The notes under the pieces were generated by a model. That model did no database searches. It saw nothing but the letters and a program-made list of their open reading frames with translations, and was not told the DNA's origin. A DNA stretch of 64,000 bases, taken from the NCBI GenBank assembly GCA_040506705.1, contig JBEVWG010000002.1, forward strand, positions 158,540 to 222,539, read 5' to 3'. The position numbers were made by a program, and so were the translations under genes. The stretch comes from Thiodiazotropha sp040506705. GTDB taxonomy: Bacteria > Pseudomonadota > Gammaproteobacteria > Chromatiales > Chromatiaceae. Positions 50,630-60,241 of the stretch are shown here, in pieces (position 1 is the first letter of the stretch; every line of letters starts with the position of its first letter).

Positions 50630-52363
50630 TTATACAAACAGCTTATCGAACAGCTGCTCATCATCACTCTCACCCAGCTGCTCAAAAAAGAGATCAGTTC
50701 TCTGCTTGAGATCTGTCAGGTTACTCTGGCGGATCAACTCTCTGCTCTCAAGCAGGGCACTGGGTTGCATGCTGAGTTCGCGTAACCCCATCCCGATCAA
50801 TAACCTTACATAACGCGGATCACCTGCCATCTCGCCACACATACTGACTGGTATATCTGCCTGACGAGCTGCATCAATGGTATTTTGAATCAGTGACAGC
50901 ACAGCCGGGTGCAGCGGATCGAAAAGAAAATTGACCTCTTCATCCATTCTGTCCACCGCAAGGGTGTATTGAATCAGATCGTTAGTACCTATCGAGAGAA
51001 AGTCGAGTAATTTGGCAAAACGATCCGCAATAATCGCAGCAGCTGGAACCTCTATCATACCGCCGACAGGAATCTCAGAATCGAAAGGGAGTCCCTCTTC
51101 AGTCAGCTCATGCTTGGTTTTGTCGATGATATCCAAAACCTGCTTTAACTCTTTAATCCCAGAGAGCATCGGTATCATCAGTCGAACCGGCCCCTCTGCA
51201 GATGCGCGGAGAATAGCTCTCAGCTGTGGCACAAACAGTTCAGGCTCCTTCAGGCAGAGCCTGATCGCCCGCAGCCCCAGTGCTGGGTTGATGGATGGCA
51301 TGCAACTCGATTCGGCGATTGCGCCCGTGGTCTTGTCCACCCCCAGGTCGAGTGTACGTATCGTGAGCGGAATACCGCCCAATCCTCTTACAGCAGCGAT
51401 ATAGACATCCAACTGCTCAGCTTCAGTCGGGGGTTCGCTACGATTCATATAGAGAAATTCAGTGCGGAACAGACCCACCCCATCTGCTCGGTTTTCCATC
51501 GTTATGCCGATGTCTTCTGGAAGCTCAATATTGGCATAGAGAAATATCTGATCACCGTCTGTAGTCAGAGCAGGCAGGTCTACCTGCTGGCGAAGCTCTA
51601 CCTCTCTTCTTCGGCGGGTCTCTATTCGCTGCCGGTAGTAATCCAGGATTCGTTCGGTAGGATCAGCCAGCACAACACCCTGTGCGCCATCAACAACCAG
51701 CGGCTCTCCCTGTCGAAACAGAACGGTTGCCTGGTGAATACCCACTACAGCAGGAATACCCAGACTGCGTGCCAGGATTGCGGTGTGGGAGAGCGGCCCA
51801 CCATACTCGGTGATAAATGCGGCAACCCCCTGATTTTTCATCATGATAGTTTCAGCAGGGGTCAGATCCCGTGCCACGATGACCCGCCCTTTGAGATCAC
51901 CCCTCTGTTCAGGTTCTCCACCGGCCAAAACAAATTGCACGTGCCCCACAACATGATTCACATCATCTTTGCGGGTACGCAAATAGGGGTCGTCCATCTC
52001 ATCGAAGACCCTAACCAGCTCATCTCGCCGTACCTGCAATGCCCACTCAGCGGTGTATAACTTCTCCTGGATCAGGCTTATGGTTGCCTGACTGATGGCA
52101 TTGTCCTCCAGCATCAACAGATGAGTATCAATAAACTCGCTGATATCCTGGGCAGTATCCTCAGGGATCAGGTTGCGTACTGAACGTAAATGACTGGTGG
52201 TGGTCAGCAAGGCCGTTTCAAAACGCTCTACCTCGGCATTAATCCGATCCCTGGTAATCTCTCGATGAGTGATCTCCGGTACGCCTTGCTGTAAAAGGTA
52301 GGCATCACCAATTGCGACCTCGCGGGTCGTCTTGATACCGATGCCCTGACAGGAGAGCGTCAT
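50630..52363 (-). CDS. ptsI: PTS enzyme I (PEP-protein phosphotransferase)
   Basis: A 577-residue enzyme I without an N-terminal GAF domain, so of the PtsI rather than PtsP layout. It shows GYDAYLL-like start residues (QGIGIKTTREVAIGDAYLL), the phospho-His region GGPLSHTAILARSLGIPAVVG near 190, and the PEP-binding barrel with LFRTEFLYMNR, EIPVGGMIEVPAA and SIGTNDLIQYTLAVDR. It passes phosphate from PEP to HPr, encoded just upstream (4-bp overlap). The C-terminal GESDDEQLFDKLFV tail contains the 28-nt repeat also found at 50038-50065. Confidence 0.95.
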   Translation of the reverse strand: MTLSCQGIGIKTTREVAIGDAYLLQQGVPEITHREITRDRINAEVERFETALLTTTSHLRSVRNLIPEDTAQDISEFIDTHLLMLEDNAISQATISLIQEKLYTAEWALQVRRDELVRVFDEMDDPYLRTRKDDVNHVVGHVQFVLAGGEPEQRGDLKGRVIVARDLTPAETIMMKNQGVAAFITEYGGPLSHTAILARSLGIPAVVGIHQATVLFRQGEPLVVDGAQGVVLADPTERILDYYRQRIETRRRREVELRQQVDLPALTTDGDQIFLYANIELPEDIGITMENRADGVGLFRTEFLYMNRSEPPTEAEQLDVYIAAVRGLGGIPLTIRTLDLGVDKTTGAIAESSCMPSINPALGLRAIRLCLKEPELFVPQLRAILRASAEGPVRLMIPMLSGIKELKQVLDIIDKTKHELTEEGLPFDSEIPVGGMIEVPAAAIIADRFAKLLDFLSIGTNDLIQYTLAVDRMDEEVNFLFDPLHPAVLSLIQNTIDAARQADIPVSMCGEMAGDPRYVRLLIGMGLRELSMQPSALLESRELIRQSNLTDLKQRTDLFFEQLGESDDEQLFDKLFV

Positions 52364-52629
52364 TGTTCCTCCCCAAACTTATTGTTGATGAGAACTATTA
52401 ATGCCTCCATCGCCTGCTGTTCATCGTTGCCATCGATTTCGAGCTTCAATACAGAGCCTTTATTTGCTGCAAGCATCATCACACCCATAATGCTTTTACC
52501 ATTAACCCGTTGACCATTTCGGTTCAAAAATACGTTACTGTCGTAACCATTGGCGCAGCTGACTAGCTTTGCTGCAGCACGGGCATGCAATCCAAGTTTG
52601 TTTACTATTTCTATCTCTTTTTCAAGCAT
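52360..52629 (-). CDS. ptsH: Phosphocarrier protein HPr
   Basis: An 89-residue HPr with His15 in KLGLHARAAAK and Ser46 in VNGKSIMGVM. Ser46 is the site for HPr kinase, and hprK lies nearby. It receives phosphate from enzyme I and passes it to the EIIA proteins of this cluster. It lies between the EIIA gene (8 bp) and ptsI (4-bp overlap). Confidence 0.97.
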   Translation of the reverse strand: MLEKEIEIVNKLGLHARAAAKLVSCANGYDSNVFLNRNGQRVNGKSIMGVMMLAANKGSVLKLEIDGNDEQQAMEALIVLINNKFGEEQ

Positions 52630-52637
52630 GATTAATA

Positions 52638-53036
52638 CTATTTTAGTGGGCTTTTACAGCAATGAATCCCATCCCTGCCACCACTGACGGCTTTTTCCGT
52701 TAGTGATTTAAGGTCGAGATCCTGATAATTGAGCGTACGAATCAACATCGGCAGATTAAGCCCTGATACCACGTTCACTCGATCTGACTCAGCCAGACTA
52801 TAAGCAATATTGCTGGGTGTGGAGCCATACATATCGGTAAACACCAACACGCCATCCCCTTCATCAAGACTATCCACTGTTTTACGGGCCTGAGTTTTAA
52901 TTTGATCAGGATTGCAGTCAATCGACACAGTTAATGTTTCAACAGACAACAGCGCACCATTGAACATCTTATTTGCTGTCTCAAGCAGAGCATCACCAAT
53001 TTGAGAATGGGTTATCAATAACAACCCAATGCTCAT
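52638..53036 (-). CDS. Mannose-family PTS EIIA protein
   Basis: A 132-residue EIIA-Man domain protein with His10 in LLLITHSQIGDAL and FTDMYGSTPSNIAY. No EIIB, EIIC or EIID genes are present, so it is likely regulatory, as for PtsM/ManX-like proteins in other proteobacterial nitrogen-PTS loci. It overlaps rapZ by 4 bp. Confidence 0.92.
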   Translation of the reverse strand: MSIGLLLITHSQIGDALLETANKMFNGALLSVETLTVSIDCNPDQIKTQARKTVDSLDEGDGVLVFTDMYGSTPSNIAYSLAESDRVNVVSGLNLPMLIRTLNYQDLDLKSLTEKAVSGGRDGIHCCKSPLK

Positions 53037-53899
53037 GACAACTCACGATGGCGAGACATGACTTGCAAACCTGCATCCTTAAAATGTCGATATAACTGTT
53101 CAACAACATACACAGAACGATGTTGCCCCCCTGTACAACCGATAGCGATGGTTAAATAGCTGCGCCCATCTGCTTCGAAAGCGGGAATCCAACGGGATAG
53201 AAAGCTGATCAGGTCTGACACCATGAGGTTGGTCTCATTCTGAGCATTAAGATATTCAGCAACAGGCTGATCCAATCCGGTAAAGGTACGTAATTCAGTC
53301 TGCCAATAGGGGTTGGGTAAACACCGCACATCGAACAAATAGTCCACATCTCGAGGCAGCCCGTGCTTGAATCCGAAGGACTCAAACAGAATTGAAACCT
53401 GCCCATTCTCACCATCGATTCTATTACGAACCAGGTCTCGTAACTCATGTACGTTACTGTGAGTGGTATCTATTCTGAGATTCGCCGCTTCACTCAACGG
53501 CTGCAGAAGTTCTCGCTCATGTTGAATCGCCTCACTGAGGGAGCGTTGCTGGTTGCTCAAGGGATGTTTACGCCGGGTCTCGCTAAAACGCTTGATCAAC
53601 GTATCCAGCTGGGCATCGAGAAACAACATATTGCAATTAATACCACGCTGACGAATGTTCTCCACCACTGCCGGCAGACTTGAGATCTGACTTGGTTGGC
53701 TGCGTGCATCAATACCTACTGCAGTTTTATTGAAGATCTCCTCAGGTTCACCGTTCAAATAATCGGATACTGAAACCAAAAGCGAGACCGGAAGATTATC
53801 AATGCAGTAGTACCCCATATCCTCCAGGGTATGCAGAGCAATGGTCTTTCCTGAGCCGGAGAGCCCTGTAACAATCTGAAGTTTTATCTCATTTGCCAT
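53033..53899 (-). CDS. rapZ: RNase adapter RapZ
   Basis: A 288-residue protein with Walker A GLSGSGKT (12-19), Walker B-like MLFLDAQLDTLIKRFSETRRKHPL and the C-terminal SFGFKHGLPRDVDYLFDVRCLPNPYW and IGCTGGQHRSVY. In E. coli RapZ guides RNase E to the sRNA GlmZ and so tunes GlmS; it also binds glucosamine-6-phosphate. Its location beside rpoN, hpf and ptsN is typical. Confidence 0.96.
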   Translation of the reverse strand: MANEIKLQIVTGLSGSGKTIALHTLEDMGYYCIDNLPVSLLVSVSDYLNGEPEEIFNKTAVGIDARSQPSQISSLPAVVENIRQRGINCNMLFLDAQLDTLIKRFSETRRKHPLSNQQRSLSEAIQHERELLQPLSEAANLRIDTTHSNVHELRDLVRNRIDGENGQVSILFESFGFKHGLPRDVDYLFDVRCLPNPYWQTELRTFTGLDQPVAEYLNAQNETNLMVSDLISFLSRWIPAFEADGRSYLTIAIGCTGGQHRSVYVVEQLYRHFKDAGLQVMSRHRELS

Positions 53900-54083
53900 T
53901 CTGTTCAGACTCTTGAAACTAGTGTTTTACCCGAATCCAGCTCGGTAACATCGCCAGATCGTAGGAGGTAATTACCTTTTTTGTAAACAAGTTAACAGGA
54001 ATATCGACAAAGCAGATAGGGATACCTTGCCCAGCTGAGTTTACCCTCAGCATATTCATCCTGCACACATCAATGAGAGTAGG

Positions 54084-55019
54084 CTAAGCCTGATCTATAT
54101 AGTTTTTCTGACGTTCGATAAAATCCTCGGTCGCGTTGTACCCATCCATCTTCAGCAGATGTTGTCGTACAGCCGTCTCCACCAGGATTGCCAGATTTCT
54201 ACCTGCTGCAACAGGCAGGCTCGTCTGCGGCACCTCAACTCCCAGCAATGTTCGATGGGAATGACAACCTTCCAGGCGATCCATGTCATCTAATTTTTTA
54301 TCATCAAAGTGCAGCAAATCGATTATTAAGTGTAGCTGCTTCTCTGGCTTTATAGCACTGTTACCAAAGATCGCACGCACATTAATCAGCCCCAATCCAC
54401 GAACTTCGAGGAAGTCCTGCAGTACCTTGGGACAGCGACCGCTCAAGGTCTTACCGCCGGTTTTATAAAACTCTGTTGCATCATCAGCCACAAGACGATG
54501 CCCCCGCGAAATCAGAGCCAGGGCCAGCTCACTTTTTCCGATTGCCGGATCTCCACTAAGCAGTACACCCTTACCTAAAACTTCCATATAGACCCCATGT
54601 AACAACAGCGTCTCACCCACTGGAAGACTGAATTTCTCCAGCAGTCGATGGATTACATAGTTGTCACCTTTCGGGGTGAACATGAGTGCAGTTCTGTTCT
54701 TTTCTGCCAATTCAAGGCAGCTCTGTTGAGGCTTTAGACCATCAGTAAATATCAGCGCCAGAGGAGAGGTGGTAAAAAGCGCCCTCAGAGATTCCCGGTA
54801 TTTTTCTTCACCGCTGCTCTGTAGATGTTTCTGCTCAGGAGGACCAATCACTTGAATTTGATTGGGTCGAATCAGATTCAGTGGTCCCACAGGTTGTTGG
54901 CCGTGGGGCGACTCACTATCCAACTCTATTGTTTTTTCATCACCATCACCACTCCAGCTCAGTGAAAGTTCGCTGGCAAATTCGTCGAAAAGATCGCGAA
55001 TGGTGTAGTTGGTGGGCAT
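54084..55019 (-). CDS. hprK: HPr kinase/phosphorylase
   Basis: A 311-residue enzyme with Walker A GDPAIGKSELALAL, LVADDATEF and the signature LEVRGLGLINVRAIFG. It phosphorylates HPr on Ser46 and reverses the reaction with inorganic phosphate. It is present in many proteobacteria but absent from E. coli. It overlaps ptsN by one base and is separated from rapZ by 184 bp without visible features. Confidence 0.96.
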   Translation of the reverse strand: MPTNYTIRDLFDEFASELSLSWSGDGDEKTIELDSESPHGQQPVGPLNLIRPNQIQVIGPPEQKHLQSSGEEKYRESLRALFTTSPLALIFTDGLKPQQSCLELAEKNRTALMFTPKGDNYVIHRLLEKFSLPVGETLLLHGVYMEVLGKGVLLSGDPAIGKSELALALISRGHRLVADDATEFYKTGGKTLSGRCPKVLQDFLEVRGLGLINVRAIFGNSAIKPEKQLHLIIDLLHFDDKKLDDMDRLEGCHSHRTLLGVEVPQTSLPVAAGRNLAILVETAVRQHLLKMDGYNATEDFIERQKNYIDQA

Positions 55020-55489
55020 TAAACTGACGTTATCGCCGCTTCTCGCTGCCGGATTAACTGAAACAGTTGCTGCGTTGTTTCCGCTTCACGCAGTGCCGAG
55101 CAGAATGGAGGGTCATCAAACATCCTGGCCAATTTTGCCAGTAGTTGCAGATGGGCTTCAGTTGCCTCCTCAGGAACCAGCATGGCAAAGGCAAGATCCA
55201 CCGGTTGGCTGTCGATCGCATCAAAATCGACCCCTGAAGGCAGCTGAATAAATGCTGCGGTGGATTGTGTTATCTGTGACATTCGCGCATGGGGTAGCGC
55301 TATTCCTTTGCCCAGTCCGGTGCTGCCTAAACGTTCACGCTCAAGCAATGCATCAAACACAGTATCCTGTGTGAGACCAGGAGCAGAATTGGCCAATCTT
55401 TGGCCAAGCTGCTCCAGGACACGTTTTTTACTGGCTGCCTCCACACTGCAGCCGATCCGTTCCTCAAGCAGAAATCCGTCGGGAAACAT
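55019..55489 (-). CDS. ptsN: Nitrogen-regulatory PTS EIIA (EIIA-Ntr)
   Basis: A 156-residue PTS EIIA type-2 domain with the phospho-His in GKGIALPHARM (His67) and VDLAFAMLVPEEATEAHLQLLAKLA. It regulates potassium transport, RpoN-related functions and other targets by protein contacts. It is linked to hpf (20 bp) and rpoN upstream. Confidence 0.95.
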   Translation of the reverse strand: MFPDGFLLEERIGCSVEAASKKRVLEQLGQRLANSAPGLTQDTVFDALLERERLGSTGLGKGIALPHARMSQITQSTAAFIQLPSGVDFDAIDSQPVDLAFAMLVPEEATEAHLQLLAKLARMFDDPPFCSALREAETTQQLFQLIRQREAAITSV

Positions 55490-55509
55490 GGAGACCTCGC
55501 CAGTTTTAT

Positions 55510-55845
55510 CTATTCTGAACTACTGCTACTTACAGCGTACTTCGCGCCACTACCGGCACGGTGACTCTGCATCTTTTCTTTATGCTTTATGACTTGCCTA
55601 TCCAGCTTATCGGTAAGCCCATCAATGGCCGCATACATATCTTCCTGTACTGCATCAGCGAATACGCTGGCACCGTTCACTTGCATGGTGGCCTCTGCCT
55701 TTTGCCTCAGCTTCTCTACGCTCAAGATGACATGTACATTGATTACATTATCAAAATGCCTCTCAAGACGTTCGAACTTATTATCTACATAGCTTTTCAA
55801 GGCATCGGTAACTTCCACATGATGACCGGTAACGCTTATCTGCAT
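55510..55845 (-). CDS. hpf: Ribosome hibernation factor HPF (short form)
   Basis: A 111-residue protein with MQISVTGHHVEVTDALKSYVDNKFERLERHFD and DMYAAIDGLTDKLDRQVIKHKEK. The length fits the short HPF/YfiA class. It blocks the decoding centre and promotes 100S dimers in stationary phase. It lies between rpoN and ptsN, the usual place. Confidence 0.95.
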   Translation of the reverse strand: MQISVTGHHVEVTDALKSYVDNKFERLERHFDNVINVHVILSVEKLRQKAEATMQVNGASVFADAVQEDMYAAIDGLTDKLDRQVIKHKEKMQSHRAGSGAKYAVSSSSSE

Positions 55846-56014
55846 AATTTTCTCCTGTCTTAGATGAGTTGGCTCATCACTCTAACTGAGGCGGTGAAGT
55901 AACGCCGGGGCATTTTTACAGCAACTCATTCATGAATCCACTTTTATCTGAAACCGCTCCGGTTCAGTAAGCATATCAAGCATGAATGATAGCCACTCCG
56001 ATAATTCACTTCAC

Positions 56015-57499
56015 CTACATCAGTCGCTTACGCTCGTTCGATGGTGGGATACTCATCGACTCGCGGTATTTTGCCACCGTTCGGCGGGCCACTTTTATAC
56101 CCTGTTCCGACAATATGGCGGCGATTTTGTTATCGCTGAGAGGTTTGTTTGTATTCTCTGCAGCAATCAATTTTTTTATCAGCGCACGTATAGCAGTGGA
56201 GGAGCACTCACCCCCTGCACTTGTGTTCACATGGCTGGAGAAGAAATATTTAAACTCCAGCGTACCCCTGGGGGTATGCATATACTTCTGGGTTGTCACC
56301 CTGGATATGGTCGACTCGTGCATCTCCAGAGCCTCAGCGATATCCCGTAAAACCAGTGGCTTCATAGCCTCTTCGCCATGTTCAAAAAAGCCCCGCTGAT
56401 ATTCAACAATCTTACTCGCCACACGCAGAATAGTCTCATTTCGACTCATCAGGCTTTTGATGAACCAACGCGCTTCCTGCAGGTGGTTTTTCAGGAAAGT
56501 ATTGTCATCACTCTGATCCGCACGCTTGATCAGACTGGCATAGTCGTTGTTTACCCTTAGTTTAGGCGTAACCTCACCATTTAGCTCCACAACCCAGCGA
56601 TTATTGCGCTTGCTGACGAATACATCAGGAATCACATACTGAGGCTCGCTTTTGGCGATCGCTGTGCCAGGGTGAGGATTGAGCGTCCTGATCAACTGCA
56701 TGATAGCCATCAGGTCATCCTGATCAACCTTCATTCGTCGCATGATCTGATTCTGATCCTGCGCAGAGAGCAAGTTGAAATGGTCGCGACAGAGTCTGAT
56801 CGCCAAATCCAAATAGGGTGTTTTTTCAGGAAGTTGCCGAAGTTGAATTAGAAGGCAGTCCTGAGCACCCTGAGCACCAACCCCCGGAGGGTCGAAAGCC
56901 TGGATACGATGAAGTACTGCCTCTACATCCTCCAGAGTCATCTCCTCATCATTCAGGGAAACCAGGATCTCCTGGAGATCACCTTTGAAATATCCATCCT
57001 CATCAATACTGTCGATGAGGTTAGTGGCAATCAGAACATCCTGCTCAGTGAATGGGGTCAGTGTCATCTGCCAGACCAGGTGGTCATGCAAAGTGATCGC
57101 GCCACTGCGCTGAACCAGATAGTCATTGTCTGCAGATTCACTACCACTGCTCGATGGGGGAAGATAACTGTCGTATACGTCAGCCCATTCACTATCAACG
57201 GGCAGCTCTTCTGTGATCTGGCTACTGTCGGTCTGAATTTCCCGCTCGTTGTTGATATCGTTGGAGCTCAAAGACTCTTTATTGTCTGAACTCTGATCAG
57301 AGCTCTCTTGACTAGCTTCTTCTTTTTGAGTCTGCTGACTAAACTCCTCTTCACCCTCCAGCATGGGGTTTGTTTCAAGAACCTCCTGCACCTCCTGACT
57401 CAGGTCGAGCGCAGACAATTGCAACAGGCGTATTGCCTGCTGCAACTGAGGTGTCATTGTTAAATGTTGTCCGAGCCGGAGCTGTAGAGCCTGCTTCAT
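56015..57499 (-). CDS. rpoN: RNA polymerase sigma-54 factor
   Basis: A 494-residue sigma-54. Region I is glutamine-rich (LRLGQHLTMTPQLQQAIRLLQLSALDL), followed by an acidic region II, the core-binding domain, and an HTH with AEALEMHESTISRVTTQKYM. The RpoN box is near ARRTVAKYRE. It directs transcription with enhancer-binding proteins. It follows lptB in the same direction, with 207 bp between them. Confidence 0.98.
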   Translation of the reverse strand: MKQALQLRLGQHLTMTPQLQQAIRLLQLSALDLSQEVQEVLETNPMLEGEEEFSQQTQKEEASQESSDQSSDNKESLSSNDINNEREIQTDSSQITEELPVDSEWADVYDSYLPPSSSGSESADNDYLVQRSGAITLHDHLVWQMTLTPFTEQDVLIATNLIDSIDEDGYFKGDLQEILVSLNDEEMTLEDVEAVLHRIQAFDPPGVGAQGAQDCLLIQLRQLPEKTPYLDLAIRLCRDHFNLLSAQDQNQIMRRMKVDQDDLMAIMQLIRTLNPHPGTAIAKSEPQYVIPDVFVSKRNNRWVVELNGEVTPKLRVNNDYASLIKRADQSDDNTFLKNHLQEARWFIKSLMSRNETILRVASKIVEYQRGFFEHGEEAMKPLVLRDIAEALEMHESTISRVTTQKYMHTPRGTLEFKYFFSSHVNTSAGGECSSTAIRALIKKLIAAENTNKPLSDNKIAAILSEQGIKVARRTVAKYRESMSIPPSNERKRLM

Positions 57500-57706
57500 A
57501 GCAGAGATATCTTTAAACCTGGTATGTTATTTGTATGTCTTTATATTCATTCTAGCTAATAAATGCCGTTCACGGAATAATTCTTGGTATTTGTTTCGTT
57601 TGAATATAATTCTGCCTCATACTTTAACCTTCATTTTGTCAGCTGACGAGTAGTCATCATCTCTACTCTTAAATCACAAAATCCATGTAAAAACATATAT
57701 ATAGCC

Positions 57707-58432
57707 TTACATAGTAAAATTTTCGCCCAGATAAACACTACGTACCTCCTGGTTATCGAGGATCTCCTCGGTGGTTCCTTCCGCCAATACCTTACCAGTA
57801 TTAATGATGTAGGCTCTATCACAAATATCAAGAGTCTCTCTAACATTATGGTCGGTAATCAACACCCCAATCTTTAATTCTTTAAGATGTTGAATGATTC
57901 TTTTAATATCGATAACCGCAATTGGGTCGACACCTGCAAATGGCTCATCCAACAAAATGAATGCGGGCTCCATTGAAAGCGCACGGGCAATCTCCAGGCG
58001 GCGTCGCTCTCCACCTGAGAGGCTCATAGCCATACTCTCTCTCAAATGTTCGATACCGAACTCTTCCAAAAGCCGGTCACAATGCGCTCTTCTTGCTTGC
58101 GCGTCCAGATCCTTTCGATTTTCCAGTATCGCCAATATATTCTGCGCTGTATTGAGCCGCCTGAAAACAGAGGGCTCCTGGGCCAGATAACCAATACCCA
58201 TGCTGGCGCGCTTATGCATTGCAAGATCAGTGAGCTCCTCTCCATCCAGGTAGATTCTACCCTGATCAGCCTGAACAAGGCCCACGATCATGTAGAAACT
58301 GGTGGTCTTTCCGGCACCATTTGGCCCTAACAGCCCAACAACCTCACCGCTATTCAGATTGAGCGAAACACCATCGACCACTTTACGCTTATGGTACTGC
58401 TTCTCAAGTGCATCTGCCCGCAACTGGCTCAC
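57707..58432 (-). CDS. lptB: LPS export ABC transporter ATPase LptB
   Basis: A 241-residue ATPase with Walker A GPNGAGKTT, Q-loop AQEPSVF, signature MSLSGGERRRLEIARAL, Walker B FILLDEPFAGVDP and an H-loop ITDHNVRETL. It powers LPS extraction from the inner membrane. It overlaps lptA by 4 bp. Confidence 0.98.
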   Translation of the reverse strand: MSQLRADALEKQYHKRKVVDGVSLNLNSGEVVGLLGPNGAGKTTSFYMIVGLVQADQGRIYLDGEELTDLAMHKRASMGIGYLAQEPSVFRRLNTAQNILAILENRKDLDAQARRAHCDRLLEEFGIEHLRESMAMSLSGGERRRLEIARALSMEPAFILLDEPFAGVDPIAVIDIKRIIQHLKELKIGVLITDHNVRETLDICDRAYIINTGKVLAEGTTEEILDNQEVRSVYLGENFTM

Positions 58433-58947
58433 GGCGCATCGCTCTTGGTCTGGGGTTCAATTACGACTTGAACCCGCTCTTTACCCTGAGCACTGCTACC
58501 CGCCTTCACCTGGGCACTGGTTCGATTGTAAACAATCCGGTCATTTCGAAAACTGTTACCGCCCTGCTCAAGCAGAGCATTGTCAATCAATACCATTTCA
58601 TCACGATCAACATGAATTTCCATCCTTCGCGCCTGACCATGCACCTCTACCCCATCGACTTCCGGCAGCTGACTGAATCTAGTCGGTTCGCCTTCACTGA
58701 TGATCCGCTCCGTCTTTCCCTGCCGACGATGAACCCAGAGGCGCTCAGCCCACAACTTCATACTACCCTGGGTGATCGTCACATTCCCCTCATAGAGGCT
58801 GATACCTGTCGACTCATCAATAGCTAGACTGTCCGCCTCAAGCTGCATTGGCTGATCCCGATCACTCTCCAAGGCCATAATCGGCATTGCGCCAAAACAG
58901 ACAAGGCCATATACCAGGATTGACAGAATGCCCTTACTCGAACTCAT
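58429..58947 (-). CDS. lptA: LPS transport periplasmic protein LptA
   Basis: A 172-residue protein with a signal peptide (SILVYGLVCFGAMPIMALE) and an OstA-like beta-jellyroll (QLEADSLAIDESTGISLYEGNVTITQGSMKL, split here across residues 34-64). It forms the periplasmic bridge for LPS between LptC and LptD. It overlaps lptC by 14 bp. Confidence 0.95.
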   Translation of the reverse strand: MSSSKGILSILVYGLVCFGAMPIMALESDRDQPMQLEADSLAIDESTGISLYEGNVTITQGSMKLWAERLWVHRRQGKTERIISEGEPTRFSQLPEVDGVEVHGQARRMEIHVDRDEMVLIDNALLEQGGNSFRNDRIVYNRTSAQVKAGSSAQGKERVQVVIEPQTKSDAP

Positions 58948-59497
58948 AGTAGCCTCGTACCTGATGTAATAACTTCAAGCGAGATGGCTCAGTCAGCCAT
59001 GCCTGCATGCCGACTGCTGATATTCGCTGCTGACCACTCTGAATTTCGACCGCCTCAGCCGTTGATGCATATGAGTCTTTTGATTTAAAAGTCAGATCTT
59101 CGGTCTCAATCAGATAAGGTGCGAAATCACCCTTTCCTTCACGCTCGATGATCACTCTGCCCGGAAGATAGAGTGTCTCTTGCTGATGGTCTGCCACACC
59201 CTGTTCTGCCTGCATCCTCCATGGCGGCGTATCGGCTCGGAAACGCCATACCACTGGCTTTAACAGCTCGGTAATACCACGCTTCTCATAATGTAACATT
59301 TTAGGGGTTTGTAATGTTTGCAGAAGCTCCCCATCCTCATTGTACTGTTTTACGTGTAGGTCAACGGCATAGGAATCAGGGATATCCCTAGCTACCTGTC
59401 GTTTCTGCATCTCAGGGCGCGTCAGTTCATTCACCCACCAGGCTAAACTCAGCACCAGGGCGAGCATCAAGGAGAGACCAAGCAGGCGTCTGTTCAA
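58934..59497 (-). CDS. lptC: LPS export protein LptC
   Basis: A 187-residue bitopic protein. It has an N-terminal anchor (LLGLSLMLALVLSLAWWV) and a periplasmic jellyroll with YNEDGELLQTLQTPKMLHYE and EDLTFKSKDSYASTAEAVEI. It hands LPS from the LptBFG transporter to LptA. It is 43 bp downstream of kdsC. Confidence 0.94.
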   Translation of the reverse strand: MNRRLLGLSLMLALVLSLAWWVNELTRPEMQKRQVARDIPDSYAVDLHVKQYNEDGELLQTLQTPKMLHYEKRGITELLKPVVWRFRADTPPWRMQAEQGVADHQQETLYLPGRVIIEREGKGDFAPYLIETEDLTFKSKDSYASTAEAVEIQSGQQRISAVGMQAWLTEPSRLKLLHQVRGYYEFE

Positions 59498-59540
59498 GCT
59501 AGACTTCCCACATATCCATAATCAACTGCGAACTCATGCT

Positions 59541-60062
59541 TCAAAGATAGTGATCCAAACTGGCTTGCAAGGTTCCTTGCGCTTCCATGATCATCTCACA
59601 AACATCCCTGCCAGCCCCATGCCCACCGCCATGAGGTGTTTGCCAGTGGGCGTGTTGAACCACAAAGGGGTGCGCATCCTGAACGGCAATGGCAAGCCCG
59701 ACTCGACGCATGATAGGAAGATCCACAACATCATCCCCGACGTAAGCGACCTGCTCATCAGTAAGCCCCAGTTTATCTCTCAACTCTTCATACGCTGGAA
59801 GCTTCTCGAGTTTGCCCTGATAGACATGCTCAATACCCAGGTTTTCCATGCGCAACCTCACCACTTCAGAGGTCCGGCCAGTGATAATGCCAATCACCAC
59901 ACCGGTGAATTGCAACATTTTCATCCCATGTCCATCTCTGGAATTAAAGGACTTGTACTCTTGACCATCATCACCGAAAAAAAGAGCGCCATCCGTCAAT
60001 ACCCCATCAACATCAAATATCAAGAGTTTGACTGCTTTTGCTTTATTATAAATATCCTGCAT
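59541..60062 (-). CDS. kdsC: 3-deoxy-D-manno-octulosonate 8-phosphate phosphatase
   Basis: A 173-residue HAD phosphatase with motif I LLIFDVDGVLTDG, SRDGHGMKML, motif II GIITGRTSEVV and VAYVGDDVVDLPIMRRVGLAIAV. It makes Kdo for LPS. It is part of the kdsD-kdsC-lptCAB series. Confidence 0.97.
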   Translation of the reverse strand: MQDIYNKAKAVKLLIFDVDGVLTDGALFFGDDGQEYKSFNSRDGHGMKMLQFTGVVIGIITGRTSEVVRLRMENLGIEHVYQGKLEKLPAYEELRDKLGLTDEQVAYVGDDVVDLPIMRRVGLAIAVQDAHPFVVQHAHWQTPHGGGHGAGRDVCEMIMEAQGTLQASLDHYL

Positions 60063-60241
60063 TTTGCCCCCCTGTCTAGTATTTCATATCGTTTGACAAT
60101 GTTACCGTGACGCTAAATGGCTAGCCGCAAGGCATGCCCCCCCTTTCCAAGGCGCGTAACAACACGGGTCGCCGGGTAGCGTCTTGTCCGAGAGGAGGCC
60201 TGCTCAGGCCTCTAAAACTGTCGACCAATTGAAACACGACA

